NCBI RefSeq assembly: GCF_022179805.1
Contig: NZ_BPUO01000019.1
Coordinates: 51,919 to 115,918 of the forward strand
Origin: Cupriavidus pauculus
GTDB lineage: Bacteria > Pseudomonadota > Gammaproteobacteria > Burkholderiales > Burkholderiaceae
Direction: 5' to 3'
Length of the DNA stretch: 64,000 nt
Each line of letters begins with the position of its first letter. Position 1 is the stretch's first letter. Made by a program: the position numbers and the translations under genes. The notes under the pieces are model-generated. The model was not told the DNA's origin, made no database searches, and saw only the letters and a program-made list of their open reading frames with translations. Shown here piece after piece: positions 17,173 through 25,634 of the stretch.

Positions 17173-18129
17173 TCAGGCTGCGCTTTTGAAGACGGACTTG
17201 CTGCGAACCTTGCGCTGACGTGCCCCTTCAAGATGCTCCCGCATCAATCCCGCCGCCTTCAGCAAATCCTGTGCGGCAATGGCGTCAAGGATGGCCAGGT
17301 GTTCGATCGCCTGCTCTTGTCGCGGCTTGCGGTCTTTGGCTTGCCCGTACTCGATAAGGCGTCGTAGCGAGTCCATACGCTTGATGGATTGCACCAAGAA
17401 GCGATTGCCAGACCATTTGGCAATCGTTTCATGAAAGCGGCTGTTGGACTCGAACAGCTCGATCGGTGTCATCGTCTTGTACCCGCCGTCCACGATTGCC
17501 CGCTGTTGGCGGCGCAGGGAGGCAAGCTCGACAGAATCGGCGCGAAACCACGGGCTCAAAAGACCCGTGGGCTCCAGGGCGGTACGATAGAGGTAGCTTT
17601 CCTCGTAGGCCTGCGCCGAGTCGATCATTGGCAGGAATGTCCAGCCATGCCCGATGGAGCGTTCGACCCACCCCTCCTCCTGGATTTTGGACAGCGCCTT
17701 GCGCAATGCACTGCGTGCGACGCTGTATTGCCGCATCATGTCGGCTTCGGTCACAAAGTCCGGCAGTGCGCCGCTTAACCGGTCTTCTGCGATCTTCAGA
17801 TGCAGCGGGTCGTCTGGCTCCTGCGATAGCTCCTGAGCGATCGCGGACAGATCGGTGGCGTCCTTGTTCAGGAAGAAGCCGCGATTGTGGTCATGGACGA
17901 CTGCGCCAACCTCGACGAGATACCGCAGCGCAACATTGACCGGTGACCGCGACACCCCGATCCGGTCGGCCAGAAGACTCTCCGCAAGGTGATCGCCGGC
18001 GCGAAGCGCGTCCAGCCGCGCCAAGGCAACGATTTCCCGCGCCACGCGCGTTTGCAGTTGAGAGAGATTCATGGTTCGACCGGCGGTAAGAGGTAGGGCC
18101 ACCGAGTCATTCGGGGCACTCGGCGTCAT
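17173..18129 (-). CDS. GntR-family transcriptional regulator with C-terminal FCD domain
   Basis: About 318 residues. An N-terminal winged helix (about residues 22-90, AGDHLAESLLADRIGVSRSPVNVALRYL) is followed by a second winged-helix-like segment (about 120-170, MMRQYSVARSALRKALSKIQEEGWVERS) and an all-helical FCD-like ligand domain with FHETIAKWSGNRF and a late EHLAILDAIAAQDL...MREHL. Two successive DNA-binding-like segments are unusual for the family. The start is uncertain: no clear Shine-Dalgarno; the frame opens at 18192 with TTG and overlaps the Bug gene stop. It probably represses the cupin and Bug promoters, which share an operator. Confidence 0.88.
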   Translation of the reverse strand: MTPSAPNDSVALPLTAGRTMNLSQLQTRVAREIVALARLDALRAGDHLAESLLADRIGVSRSPVNVALRYLVEVGAVVHDHNRGFFLNKDATDLSAIAQELSQEPDDPLHLKIAEDRLSGALPDFVTEADMMRQYSVARSALRKALSKIQEEGWVERSIGHGWTFLPMIDSAQAYEESYLYRTALEPTGLLSPWFRADSVELASLRRQQRAIVDGGYKTMTPIELFESNSRFHETIAKWSGNRFLVQSIKRMDSLRRLIEYGQAKDRKPRQEQAIEHLAILDAIAAQDLLKAAGLMREHLEGARQRKVRSKSVFKSAA

Positions 18130-18184
18130 GGTTTCAAATCGCATTTTGCCATGACAACCGCCAATCGCCCACGCCCCTGCCAGG

Positions 18185-19186
18185 TCAGTCAATACGCATT
18201 CCCAACTGCTGGATGAGCTTCGACCACTTGTCGTTTTCCTTGCGGATCAGGGCGGCGAATTCAGTTCCGCCGGCTGCCGTCGGCTCGTAGAGCTGGCTCC
18301 GCAGCCTGTTGGCGTTCTCGGGATCCTTCAGCCCTGCCAGAAGCGCTTGGCTCAACCTCTGGCTCACCGCTGCGGGCGTACCCTTCGGCACAACCGCCCC
18401 CGCCCAGGAGGTCGCCTCGTATCCCGGGACGGCCTCGGCCATGGCCGGTACGTCGGGCAAAGCGCTGGCCCGCTTTGCCGAAGTGACAGCCAGGGCCCGC
18501 AACTTGCCGGACTTGATATGTGGCAGCGCGGCCAGGGGATCGGCAATGCACGCATCGACTTCGCCCCCGAGAACCGCAACGACCGCCGGCGCACCTCCCT
18601 TGTAAGGCACATGGACAAGGTCGATTTTTGCCAGCGACTTGAGCATCTCCCCGCCGAGGTGGTTACCGCTGCCGTTGCCGGCGGAGCTGTACGCGAGCTT
18701 ACCGGGCTTCGACTTTGCCAGCGCGATGAACTCCTGCAGGTTCTTTGCTGCCACATTCGGATTAACCACCAGGATGTTGGCGACGGATGCCATCCAGACC
18801 AGGGGATCGAAATCGCTCACCGCGTATCCCGGCCGCGAATACAGATGCGGGTTCAGAGCCATCGTGGACAGGTTGACGAAGGTCATCGTGTAACCGTCGG
18901 GCGCAGCACGGGCGCCGAGGACCGTTCCGATGTTCCCTGCGGCTCCAGGTCGGTTGTCGATCACGATCGGCTGGCCCAGCAACCCCTGGGCTTTGCCTTG
19001 GACCGTCCGGCACAGCAGATCCGCGCCACCGCCAGCGGCCTGCGGCACGATGAACGTAATGGGTTTCGAGGGAAAGGCGCTCTCTGCCATCGCGAGACGC
19101 GGCGATATCGATGCAATGCCAGCCAGCGGCGCTGTCAGGATGCCTTGCATGAGAGCGCGACGTCGTTGATTGGGTACGGAAGTCAT
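18185..19186 (-). CDS. Bug-family periplasmic tricarboxylate-transporter receptor (TctC-like)
   Basis: A 333-residue solute receptor. The ATG at 19186 has AGGAGACAACAC before it; a longer frame (to 19303) lacks this. A twin-arginine-like or Sec signal (RRRALMQGILTAPLAGIASISPRLAMA) precedes FPSKPITFIVPQAAGGGADLLCRTV, the Bug family signature. Bug proteins bind carboxylates for TTT transporters or for sensing, and they are extremely numerous in Cupriavidus and Bordetella. No TctAB membrane genes are adjacent, so this is an orphan receptor, possibly supplying or sensing the substrate of the CitMHS-Ldh cluster. Confidence 0.93.
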   Translation of the reverse strand: MTSVPNQRRRALMQGILTAPLAGIASISPRLAMAESAFPSKPITFIVPQAAGGGADLLCRTVQGKAQGLLGQPIVIDNRPGAAGNIGTVLGARAAPDGYTMTFVNLSTMALNPHLYSRPGYAVSDFDPLVWMASVANILVVNPNVAAKNLQEFIALAKSKPGKLAYSSAGNGSGNHLGGEMLKSLAKIDLVHVPYKGGAPAVVAVLGGEVDACIADPLAALPHIKSGKLRALAVTSAKRASALPDVPAMAEAVPGYEATSWAGAVVPKGTPAAVSQRLSQALLAGLKDPENANRLRSQLYEPTAAGGTEFAALIRKENDKWSKLIQQLGMRID

Positions 19187-19213
19187 GTGTTGTCTCCTAA
19201 TTGACCTTGTTTG

Positions 19214-19243
19214 CATATCGCTTTTTATGATCATAGAATGCAT
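19214..19243 (-). promoter_or_regulatory. Promoter with embedded operator upstream of the Bug gene (probable GntR target)
   Basis: Minus strand: -35-like ATGCAT, 18-bp spacer and -10-like GATATG, with the perfect palindrome TATGATCATA in the spacer. The 27-base core is shared with the cupin promoter at 16.9 kb (23 identical positions). It lies 28-57 bases before the Bug start codon. Confidence 0.6.
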
Positions 19244-19431
19244 AAAACAGAGCAACAACTCATTCATGACTGCTTGATGCGACTTGCGTGACCCTTGCGC
19301 CACGAAATCTGGAAAATCTAGGGTTTACATATGTGAAATCCACTCGATCCGCCTCCCAAGGCGTGGACGGCTGGTAGATCGCCTGGAGTTTCGGCCTCAG
19401 TGGAAGACCCTTACATTGCCTTTCAGGCTTT

Positions 19432-19445
19432 ATAAATGCATTTAT
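19432..19445. promoter_or_regulatory. Perfect 14-bp palindrome upstream of the lactonase gene
   Basis: ATAAATGCATTTAT, self-complementary along its full length, 35 bases before the lactonase start. The AATGCA core also occurs at the edge of the two GntR-type operators, so the same regulator might bind here. Confidence 0.45.
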
Positions 19446-19480
19446 GCGCATCGTTGACGCGAGCGCGGACAGGACGAGAC

Positions 19481-20545
19481 ATGCCAACGATTGCTTATAC
19501 GGGTTGCCGGACGACGGCGAAACGCAACGCGCGAGGTCAGGGGATCGAAGTGTTCCGCCTCGACGGCGAAGGTAGGTGGACCCACCATCAAAGCGTTGCT
19601 GGTCTCGTCAATCCATCGTATTTGTTGGTCGATCAGGAGCGGCTTCGTCTTTTCTGCGTGCATGGCGACGAAAGTGAGGTCAGCGCGTTTCGCATTGACG
19701 AGGGCAACGGTTCCCTGACCCAGCTAAATACCCAATCTACCCAGGGCTCCAACCCCGTCCACCTTTGCCTGGCCCAGTCGGGCACCAACCTTGTGATCGC
19801 GAACTATGCGACCGGGACGGCGGTCGCGCTTCCAGTCATGGACGACGGCCATCTGGAACCCGTGGCGAGCACCCTCCAATTCACGGGCCAGCCTGGCCCC
19901 AACGCTGCTGAGCAGCGATGTCCGCACCCACACCAGGTTTTGCGCTTGCACGGCACCAACCGTTTTGTCTTCCCTGACAAGGGGACCGATGCGATCTGGT
20001 TCGCCGAGTTCGACGACATCCGCAGGACTTGGCGGCACAATTCCGTTCAGCGCGTTGCTGCTCGCCCGGGTGCGGGCCCCCGCCACGGGGTCTTTCACCC
20101 TTCTCGCCCATTGCTCTACATCGTCAACGAGCTGGACTCGACGCTTGCTACCTATCTGCTCGACGACTCGGAATGCGAGCTCATTGGCATGTCGGACTTG
20201 CTGCCAAGTGGCTTCAAGGGACACAACCAGTCCGCAGGTATTGCTTTGGACCGGGCCGGCGAGCGCCTGTTTGTGAGCAACCGTGGGCACGAAACGCTTT
20301 CGACGTTAGCCATTGACCCAGCGACCGGAATACCGCAATTGACGGGATGGGTACCCTGCGACGGGAAGGTTCCAAGATTTATCACTCTCGGTCCGGCGCA
20401 AACAGGTCTGGTTGTTGCACATGAGGGGTCGGACACCATCCGCGTCTTTCCATTCCATGACGCGTCATTAAGGAGCCCCTTGGGAGCCTCCCAGCAAGTA
20501 GCCAGTACGGGCAGCCCAACGTGTGTGGCTTTTGTAACCCTTTGA
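19481..20545 (+). CDS. Lactonase-family seven-bladed beta-propeller (6-phosphogluconolactonase Pgl-like)
   Basis: 354 residues from the ATG at 19481. The YbhE/Pgl propeller pattern is clear: NPSYLLVDQERLRLFCVHG, NPVHLCLAQSGTNLVIANYATG, CPHPHQVLRLHGTNRFVFPDKGTD, GPRHGVFHPSRPLLYIVNELDSTL and SNRGHETLSTLAID follow the repeated blades. The family hydrolyses sugar or aromatic lactones in the cytoplasm. It is divergent from the Bug receptor gene and is likely the lactone-opening step of the 11.9-20.5 kb cluster. Most members are 330-390 residues, so the length is normal. Confidence 0.88.
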   Translation: MPTIAYTGCRTTAKRNARGQGIEVFRLDGEGRWTHHQSVAGLVNPSYLLVDQERLRLFCVHGDESEVSAFRIDEGNGSLTQLNTQSTQGSNPVHLCLAQSGTNLVIANYATGTAVALPVMDDGHLEPVASTLQFTGQPGPNAAEQRCPHPHQVLRLHGTNRFVFPDKGTDAIWFAEFDDIRRTWRHNSVQRVAARPGAGPRHGVFHPSRPLLYIVNELDSTLATYLLDDSECELIGMSDLLPSGFKGHNQSAGIALDRAGERLFVSNRGHETLSTLAIDPATGIPQLTGWVPCDGKVPRFITLGPAQTGLVVAHEGSDTIRVFPFHDASLRSPLGASQQVASTGSPTCVAFVTL

Positions 20546-21308
20546 CGCACGATGTCAATGCGCCGAGGCGATTTGGCTATGTATGACCGCTTGCCCAACA
20601 ACTACGGCCATTTGCCTGGGATGCGCCAGATGGCCGAGAAGGGTCGACAGTTGCCCCTGGGCTCCGCAAGGGCTGGTCGGGTGGGCCGAGGGGCGGAGAC
20701 CGGCCAATATGGGGCACTAGGCTGATCGAGATCGATGACCGTCCCCTAGCCGAGATCCGCCGTCCGCTCCCTTGCCAATTTGCGTAATGTCCCAGTTGGG
20801 CTGAGTCACCGACGACCGGTCCCCATGATTGGGAAGGCCGATCCGTTCAGGAAATCGCCGTTTGCGTCCCTGCGCGTCGTGGGATATTTCGATCCGCCCC
20901 CCCCGAGTGTGCACGACCAGGGCTGGCACCGACGGGAAGGCGATCTGGAGGAAGGCGCCCCGCTGATCGACATCGAGATAGCTGTCCTGGAACCATTCGG
21001 ACGTGGCGCCAGCCCATCTGCCTGTACTTGTAGTAAAGATTGCGGCCATCCGTCCGTCCTAGCTGCCGCGTCGCAGTCTCGGCCGCCAACTTCAACAGCT
21101 ACTGGGACCTACGCTCAATGCCATCCGTAGTTTTCGGCTCGTCACTTGATAAAAGCCCATTGGTTCTTTAATATAAGGCCAATGGTCCGTTATCTGCGTC
21201 TGGTTTCATGGAGTTAGATGCTGGGCATGCGGTAGCGGTTGTCGACGTCGGGTTGCGCAGGTGCCGGCAGGCTGGCGTTGGGAAATGTCAACGATGGGGA
21301 AATATCAG
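20546..21308. other. 760-bp stretch with only gene remnants and the SDR promoter
   Basis: Two overlapping minus-strand frames (20717-21049 and 20847-21095) look partly protein-like in succession (LAAETATRQLGRTDGRNLYYKYRQ, then SEWFQDSYLDVDQRGAFLQIAFPSVPALV), which suggests one decayed, frameshifted gene of unknown family. The region around 20632-20660 resembles the intergenic repeat seen elsewhere. The dyad at 21157-21185 belongs to the SDR-TetR operon. Confidence 0.35.
21157..21185. promoter_or_regulatory. Inverted repeat upstream of the SDR-TetR operon
   Basis: CCATTGG-N15-CCAATGG, perfect 7-bp arms around an AT-rich centre that includes TTTAATATAA. It lies about 125 bases before the SDR start. 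It could be the binding site of the TetR regulator encoded downstream. Confidence 0.45.
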
Positions 21309-22145
21309 ATGACGCAACACAAAACCTGGCTGATCACTGGAAGCTCACGCGGCCTCGGTCGCAAGATTGCGGAGGCCGCTCTGCAGGCGGGAAAGAATCT
21401 GGTTGCAACGGCGCGAAACGTCCGTCAACTGGACGATCTAGTTTCAGTGTACGGCTCGAAAATCAAAGTCCTCGCGCTCGATGTCACCGACCCGAGCGCC
21501 GCGCATCGGGCGGTCGCCGAAGCGGTCGAAACCTTCGGTCGCCTCGATGTGCTTGTCAACAACGCCGGATATGCCGACGTGGCTGCCATCGAAGACATGC
21601 CTGATGCGGTATTTCGAGCGCAGATCGACGCAAACTTCTATGGCGTCGTGAATCTCACGCGTGCGGCCCTGCCGGTCATGCGCGCCCAGCGGGCAGGCCA
21701 CATCATCCAGATATCTTCTGTCGGCGGACGCGTCGGCGGCGCAGGCCTTGGGGCGTATCAGGCTGCGAAGTGGGCCGTCGGCGGCTTCTCTGAAGTTCTA
21801 GCTAAAGAGGTGTCATCCTTCGGCATCAAGATTACGGTCGCCGAACCAGGAGGAATGCGAACGGACTGGGCAGGTTCTTCCATGGCAGTACCCGAGATCA
21901 GCGACGCCTACCGATCCGTCATCGAACCGGTCGTCGAACGCTTGCGATTGGCAGATGGCCGTCAGCCTGGAGATCCCGCGAGAATTGCGCAGACCCTGCT
22001 CGATATCTCCGCAATGGATGAACCGCCATTGCGTCTGCTCCTGGGCAGCGATGCCGTCGCTGTTGCCAGGATGATGTCCGAGAGACTTGCGGCTTCCGAT
22101 GAGAAATGGCGGGCCGTCAGCGAGTCAATCGCCTTCCCGGTATAG
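21309..22145 (+). CDS. Short-chain dehydrogenase/reductase (SDR)
   Basis: 278 residues from the ATG at 21309, preceded by GGGGA; the frame is open from 21261. Classical SDR motifs: TGSSRGLGRKIAEAAL (TGxxxGxG), NNAGYADVAAIEDM, and the catalytic YQAAKWAV (YxxxK) with the Ser of ISSVGGR. It is NAD(P)-dependent, with an unknown alcohol or ketone substrate. The TetR gene starts 77 bases downstream, suggesting a self-regulated pair. Confidence 0.93.
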   Translation: MTQHKTWLITGSSRGLGRKIAEAALQAGKNLVATARNVRQLDDLVSVYGSKIKVLALDVTDPSAAHRAVAEAVETFGRLDVLVNNAGYADVAAIEDMPDAVFRAQIDANFYGVVNLTRAALPVMRAQRAGHIIQISSVGGRVGGAGLGAYQAAKWAVGGFSEVLAKEVSSFGIKITVAEPGGMRTDWAGSSMAVPEISDAYRSVIEPVVERLRLADGRQPGDPARIAQTLLDISAMDEPPLRLLLGSDAVAVARMMSERLAASDEKWRAVSESIAFPV

Positions 22146-22222
22146 TTCTGGACCGATAGACGGGAAGCTGCTTTCAGGCGTCGCCACCCGATGTTGCGAC
22201 GGCTGAAAGCAATAAGAATTCG

Positions 22223-22915
22223 ATGACGAACAAGACTGATCCAGGATTCCAGCGAGCACGTACTGACCAGCAAAAGGAAGTACGAAAAACAATCATTCTC
22301 GATGCCGCCCGGGAACTTCTCGAAGCACTGTCGGTTCGCGAGATCAGTCTTCGAGAGCTAAGCCGCAAGGTAGATCTATCCAAAGCCAATGTGGTGCGCT
22401 ATTTTGAGACGCGCGAGGCGGTGTTTTTCACCCTGCTTAACCAGGCGCTTGAGGATTGGCTCATTGATCTGCCGGCGGAGCTAAGCGCCGAACTTCCTGG
22501 CGATGGCGTGGATACGGCATCGTTTGCGAAGGCGCTAGCGAGATCGATTGCGCGCAGGCCACTCATCTGCAAACTCTGGAGCGCGCTGGGTGGCGAACTT
22601 GAAAGTAATCTTTCGCCCGAAGCAGTTCGCGCTTTCAAGCTTGAACACTCTGAACATCAATCTCAACTGGCACGAATCTTCCGCGACTTCATGCCGCAAG
22701 TCAGCAGCGAGAACGCCCGAGATTTCGCCTCCATCTTCGTCGTCATGGTCGCAGGACTCTGGCCCTTTGCAAATCCTTCGGCCTCAGTCCAGCAAGCACT
22801 ACTAGATCCAGCACTCGCTGCTGCGCGGGTGGACTTCGTGGCGCGGCTTTCCCACTTCCTCACGATCTCAGTGACAGGCATTGTTGCATCAGACGCTCGG
22901 CCAGACGCCAGCTAA
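22223..22915 (+). CDS. TetR-family transcriptional regulator
   Basis: A 230-residue regulator. The N-terminal HTH (about residues 22-66) reads ILDAARELLEALSVREISLRELSRKVDLSKANVVRYFETREAVF, a standard TetR DNA-binding domain. The C-terminal part is a helical ligand domain. It follows the SDR gene in the same direction; the pair is probably controlled through the CCATTGG/CCAATGG dyad at 21157-21185. The ligand is unknown. Confidence 0.92.
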   Translation: MTNKTDPGFQRARTDQQKEVRKTIILDAARELLEALSVREISLRELSRKVDLSKANVVRYFETREAVFFTLLNQALEDWLIDLPAELSAELPGDGVDTASFAKALARSIARRPLICKLWSALGGELESNLSPEAVRAFKLEHSEHQSQLARIFRDFMPQVSSENARDFASIFVVMVAGLWPFANPSASVQQALLDPALAAARVDFVARLSHFLTISVTGIVASDARPDAS

Positions 22916-23502
22916 CAGCGGGTGCCTTCTGTTCCATGCAATCGCAGCGAGCATTCGCTGCGGCCACTCCGGCCACGTCAATTTGAGCCTGTCACTAGCC
23001 GTTTTTGACCAATGTTTCGAGCGTCCCCGTTTGCCGCACAAACGAGGAAGTTGACCAGAGCGCCCGGACGGGCGATGAAATGCTTGTCCGGGACACCATC
23101 CGATGTCGGTGACCTCTTTCGGGCAAGTCGATGGGAGCCACCTTTAGTCGGCTACAAGAATCCGGCTTCGCATCAAAGCCTGTTGCCAGGCAGACTTCTG
23201 GGTTCGGCCAGAAGCGGTCATCCGCCTACCTCCCTCCGTTCGTGATGAGGCGGCCGCTCAGACGCTGGGAGTTTTCCCAACTACTCACAGAAACTACTCA
23301 TGCACGCGGTGCGAGCGATGGGGTCAAATCGTCCATAAGCTGCCGTCCGGTACCATTGCACTCATTCCAAAGTTGCACCCTCACGCCCAGGATAAATAGT
23401 AGATGAGCTACGACTTGTTCTTCACGTTCCCACAGCATCTTTGCAGCGGTAGGCGACATGGTGAATCTTCTCGATGTTGAGCATCGTTTCATGCCTCTCT
23501 TT
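22916..23502. other. 590-bp stretch without a recognised gene
   Basis: Short open frames only (about 80-135 codons), none with a family signature. The frame 23298-23705 minus overlaps the flavin hydroxylase gene in another phase and is a shadow. GC-rich segments with GGCCAGAAGCGG-like words near 23207 resemble degenerate intergenic repeats. Confidence 0.4.
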
Positions 23503-25272
23503 TCAAATATGGTTGCCGCAGGCGCTTTGAAGCGTCGAACGAGTTGCATTCGCCACGATCTCCTCTTGATGTACTGTGCAGCCTCGCTCGCGGAGACGAG
23601 TAGGTTGGGATGGAGGATCGCAATCCCACCACGGCGGCGAGTTGCCAACTGCACAAGCCAGTGCGTCGGCAATCCTGAACGCGTCCACGTCCCGCCATCT
23701 GGCACAGATATAGGTGTCAGGACGAATCAGATAACATGTGCCGGCCCTTGCGTCATAGCGACCTGCCGCGTCGCTCTTCGAATCGCGGAGTACCTGGACG
23801 GCTAGCCACCTGGACGCCGACGCAGTGATAGCGGCATGAGTCAGAAATACGATCCGAAAAGGAATATCGCCTTGTTGTAGCCGGCGCAATTGGCGGGTGG
23901 TGACTGGGTCAAGTCCAGCCGGTGCGCCAAAGATTATTGCCACGAACTCGCCACCCAGATGCGAGCGCAACCATGTCTGTCCCGACACTCCGTCGACTGC
24001 CGCATCGGGACACAACATGCCAGGCGCGAGTTGTCCGGAGAAGCTGTCGGCGTCCCTCGTCGTCAACGTTGAGTCTGGCGCAACTGCCGGCCCAACCCCC
24101 TGCCCTTCGCAAAACAGCGACCGAGCAAATTCATGATGACTCGCCAGCGTCAGCATTGCATTGCGGAAGACGTGGCTCTGTGAGGTGCGCGGACTGAGAA
24201 TTTCTGTATTGCGGGAAGTACTGCGTGTTGATCGGCAGAGCGCAGCGTGTTGTACTTCGCCGAAAGTTTCGAGCAGGACCGAAGGTGCCGCACCTTGCAT
24301 CACGTATGCAAGCTTCCAAGCGAGACTTCTAGCGTCCTCGAAACCCATGGCAGAAGCGCACTGGCGAATCGGAAACCCCACATCATGAGGGGGCCGGGTG
24401 AAAAACACGCGCCCCTGTCGGATCGGCTCGAGTCTTCTCCCGGGATAAGAGCGAACCTCGACCGATTCCATCCACATTCCTCCCGACGAGTCCAGTGCAG
24501 TTTGCGCGATTCGCATGGCTTCCGCCGCAGCAGCTTCTCTCGTCGCGATCCTCTCCCCTCCGAGATGGGCATAGAGCCTCCAGCCGTTTTTGGGCAATCG
24601 CTGCAAGGCTAGCCATGGCCCCCCATGAAAAGGGGCGTCGAACCATAACCTGTCTTGTGTCCGAGAGGATCCACTCATCCTGAAGTCTGCTATCAGAAGT
24701 GCGTCGTGGCGAGCATGGTCCACGTCGACATTAAGCAGTCTGCGCATCCGTGATTCCGATCCGCCGGTATCCACGACATATTGCGCAAACAGTCTTTCCG
24801 ATGCAAAGGGCGTTTTTAGAGCAAGCTCGACACCGTTCGCACCTTGTTTGACGGCCGTGACCTGGCAAAGCTGCCGTATGCTGATGAGGGGAAGCGAATC
24901 AATTCGACGGCGGAGGCATTTGGCCAACGCACTGGGGTGCAAGCGGATATGCGCGGGAAGTCTCGCCCCCGACTCCGAACTCGCCTCAATCGTACACACT
25001 GTCGCCTCGCCAAGACTGACCACCACTCGCTCGGGCACAGAGCATTTTGCTAGCACATCTGTGGCGCAGCCCACCCTATCAAGGGCGTCAAGTACTCGCG
25101 AATCATACGTAGCGTCCATCAACCCGCAATCTGGAGGTGTGAGGCCATCGTCGATAAGCAGCACCGGAATATTCTGAAGCGCGAGTTCGGCCGCCAGGAC
25201 AAGGCCAATCGGCCCAGTCCCGATCACAACGATTGTCTGAGAGTGTCCACGACTGCCTGCCTTTGTCTTCAT
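23503..25272 (-). CDS. FAD-dependent aromatic hydroxylase-like protein (PheA/TfdB family), degenerate FAD motif
   Basis: A 589-residue class A flavoprotein monooxygenase. The N-terminal dinucleotide motif is GTGPIGLVLAAELALQ (about residues 16-31). The second FAD motif, normally GDAAH followed by a PFGARGMN-like loop, here reads TRPPHDVGFPIRQCASAMGFEDARSLAWKLA: the ribityl-binding Asp is missing, although the downstream DARSLAWKL is kept. A thioredoxin-like C-terminal domain with APAGLDP follows. It may be a catalytically altered relative. It overlaps the upstream small gene by ATGA and closes an MFS/FAD-dehydrogenase operon. Confidence 0.82.
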   Translation of the reverse strand: MKTKAGSRGHSQTIVVIGTGPIGLVLAAELALQNIPVLLIDDGLTPPDCGLMDATYDSRVLDALDRVGCATDVLAKCSVPERVVVSLGEATVCTIEASSESGARLPAHIRLHPSALAKCLRRRIDSLPLISIRQLCQVTAVKQGANGVELALKTPFASERLFAQYVVDTGGSESRMRRLLNVDVDHARHDALLIADFRMSGSSRTQDRLWFDAPFHGGPWLALQRLPKNGWRLYAHLGGERIATREAAAAEAMRIAQTALDSSGGMWMESVEVRSYPGRRLEPIRQGRVFFTRPPHDVGFPIRQCASAMGFEDARSLAWKLAYVMQGAAPSVLLETFGEVQHAALCRSTRSTSRNTEILSPRTSQSHVFRNAMLTLASHHEFARSLFCEGQGVGPAVAPDSTLTTRDADSFSGQLAPGMLCPDAAVDGVSGQTWLRSHLGGEFVAIIFGAPAGLDPVTTRQLRRLQQGDIPFRIVFLTHAAITASASRWLAVQVLRDSKSDAAGRYDARAGTCYLIRPDTYICARWRDVDAFRIADALACAVGNSPPWWDCDPPSQPTRLRERGCTVHQEEIVANATRSTLQSACGNHI

Positions 25273-25616
25273 AGCAATAGCGTCCTCGCTCCAGAAGGTG
25301 CACGTAGCTTTCTATGCCGAACGGCCCATAGCACCCCACGCAAAGCTGGCTGCTCCGCCGACTGGATGGCGGACGTGCATGCCTCCAGCACCGGAGTCGG
25401 TGGAAACATCGACATTTCCGCGGCACACCCCAGCACAACAGCGATCTCGACAGGCGAACCCAAGGCCATCGCAAATCTGAGTTGTTCTGCAAGGAACCGG
25501 GCCACCGCTTCGCGCGAGTCGTCTACGGTATCCATTCCCCGATGAATTTCGCGGCGTTTTGCTCGAATGCAATGCAGCAAGTCAGTCGGTGAGATCCTGC
25601 TTAAACGGCCGCCCAT
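25269..25616 (-). CDS. Small hypothetical protein coupled to the flavin hydroxylase gene
   Basis: Up to 115 residues; an internal Met at 25535 would give 88. I do not recognise a family. The central part (EAVARFLAEQLRFAMALGSPVEIAVVLGCAAEMS) is predicted helical with hydrophobic faces. Evidence that it is real: its stop codon overlaps the hydroxylase start (ATGA), and it begins only 19 bases after the FAD dehydrogenase stop. It may be a partner or stabiliser of the hydroxylase; this is conjecture. Confidence 0.5.
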   Translation of the reverse strand: MGGRLSRISPTDLLHCIRAKRREIHRGMDTVDDSREAVARFLAEQLRFAMALGSPVEIAVVLGCAAEMSMFPPTPVLEACTSAIQSAEQPALRGVLWAVRHRKLRAPSGARTLLL

Positions 25617-25634
25617 GCTAACGCCCGAACCTTG

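Noticed and set aside
18185..19303. Longer N-terminus for the Bug receptor
   Set aside because: The ATG at 19186 has a good ribosome-binding site and gives a proper signal peptide; the extra 39 residues would run through the operator-promoter region.
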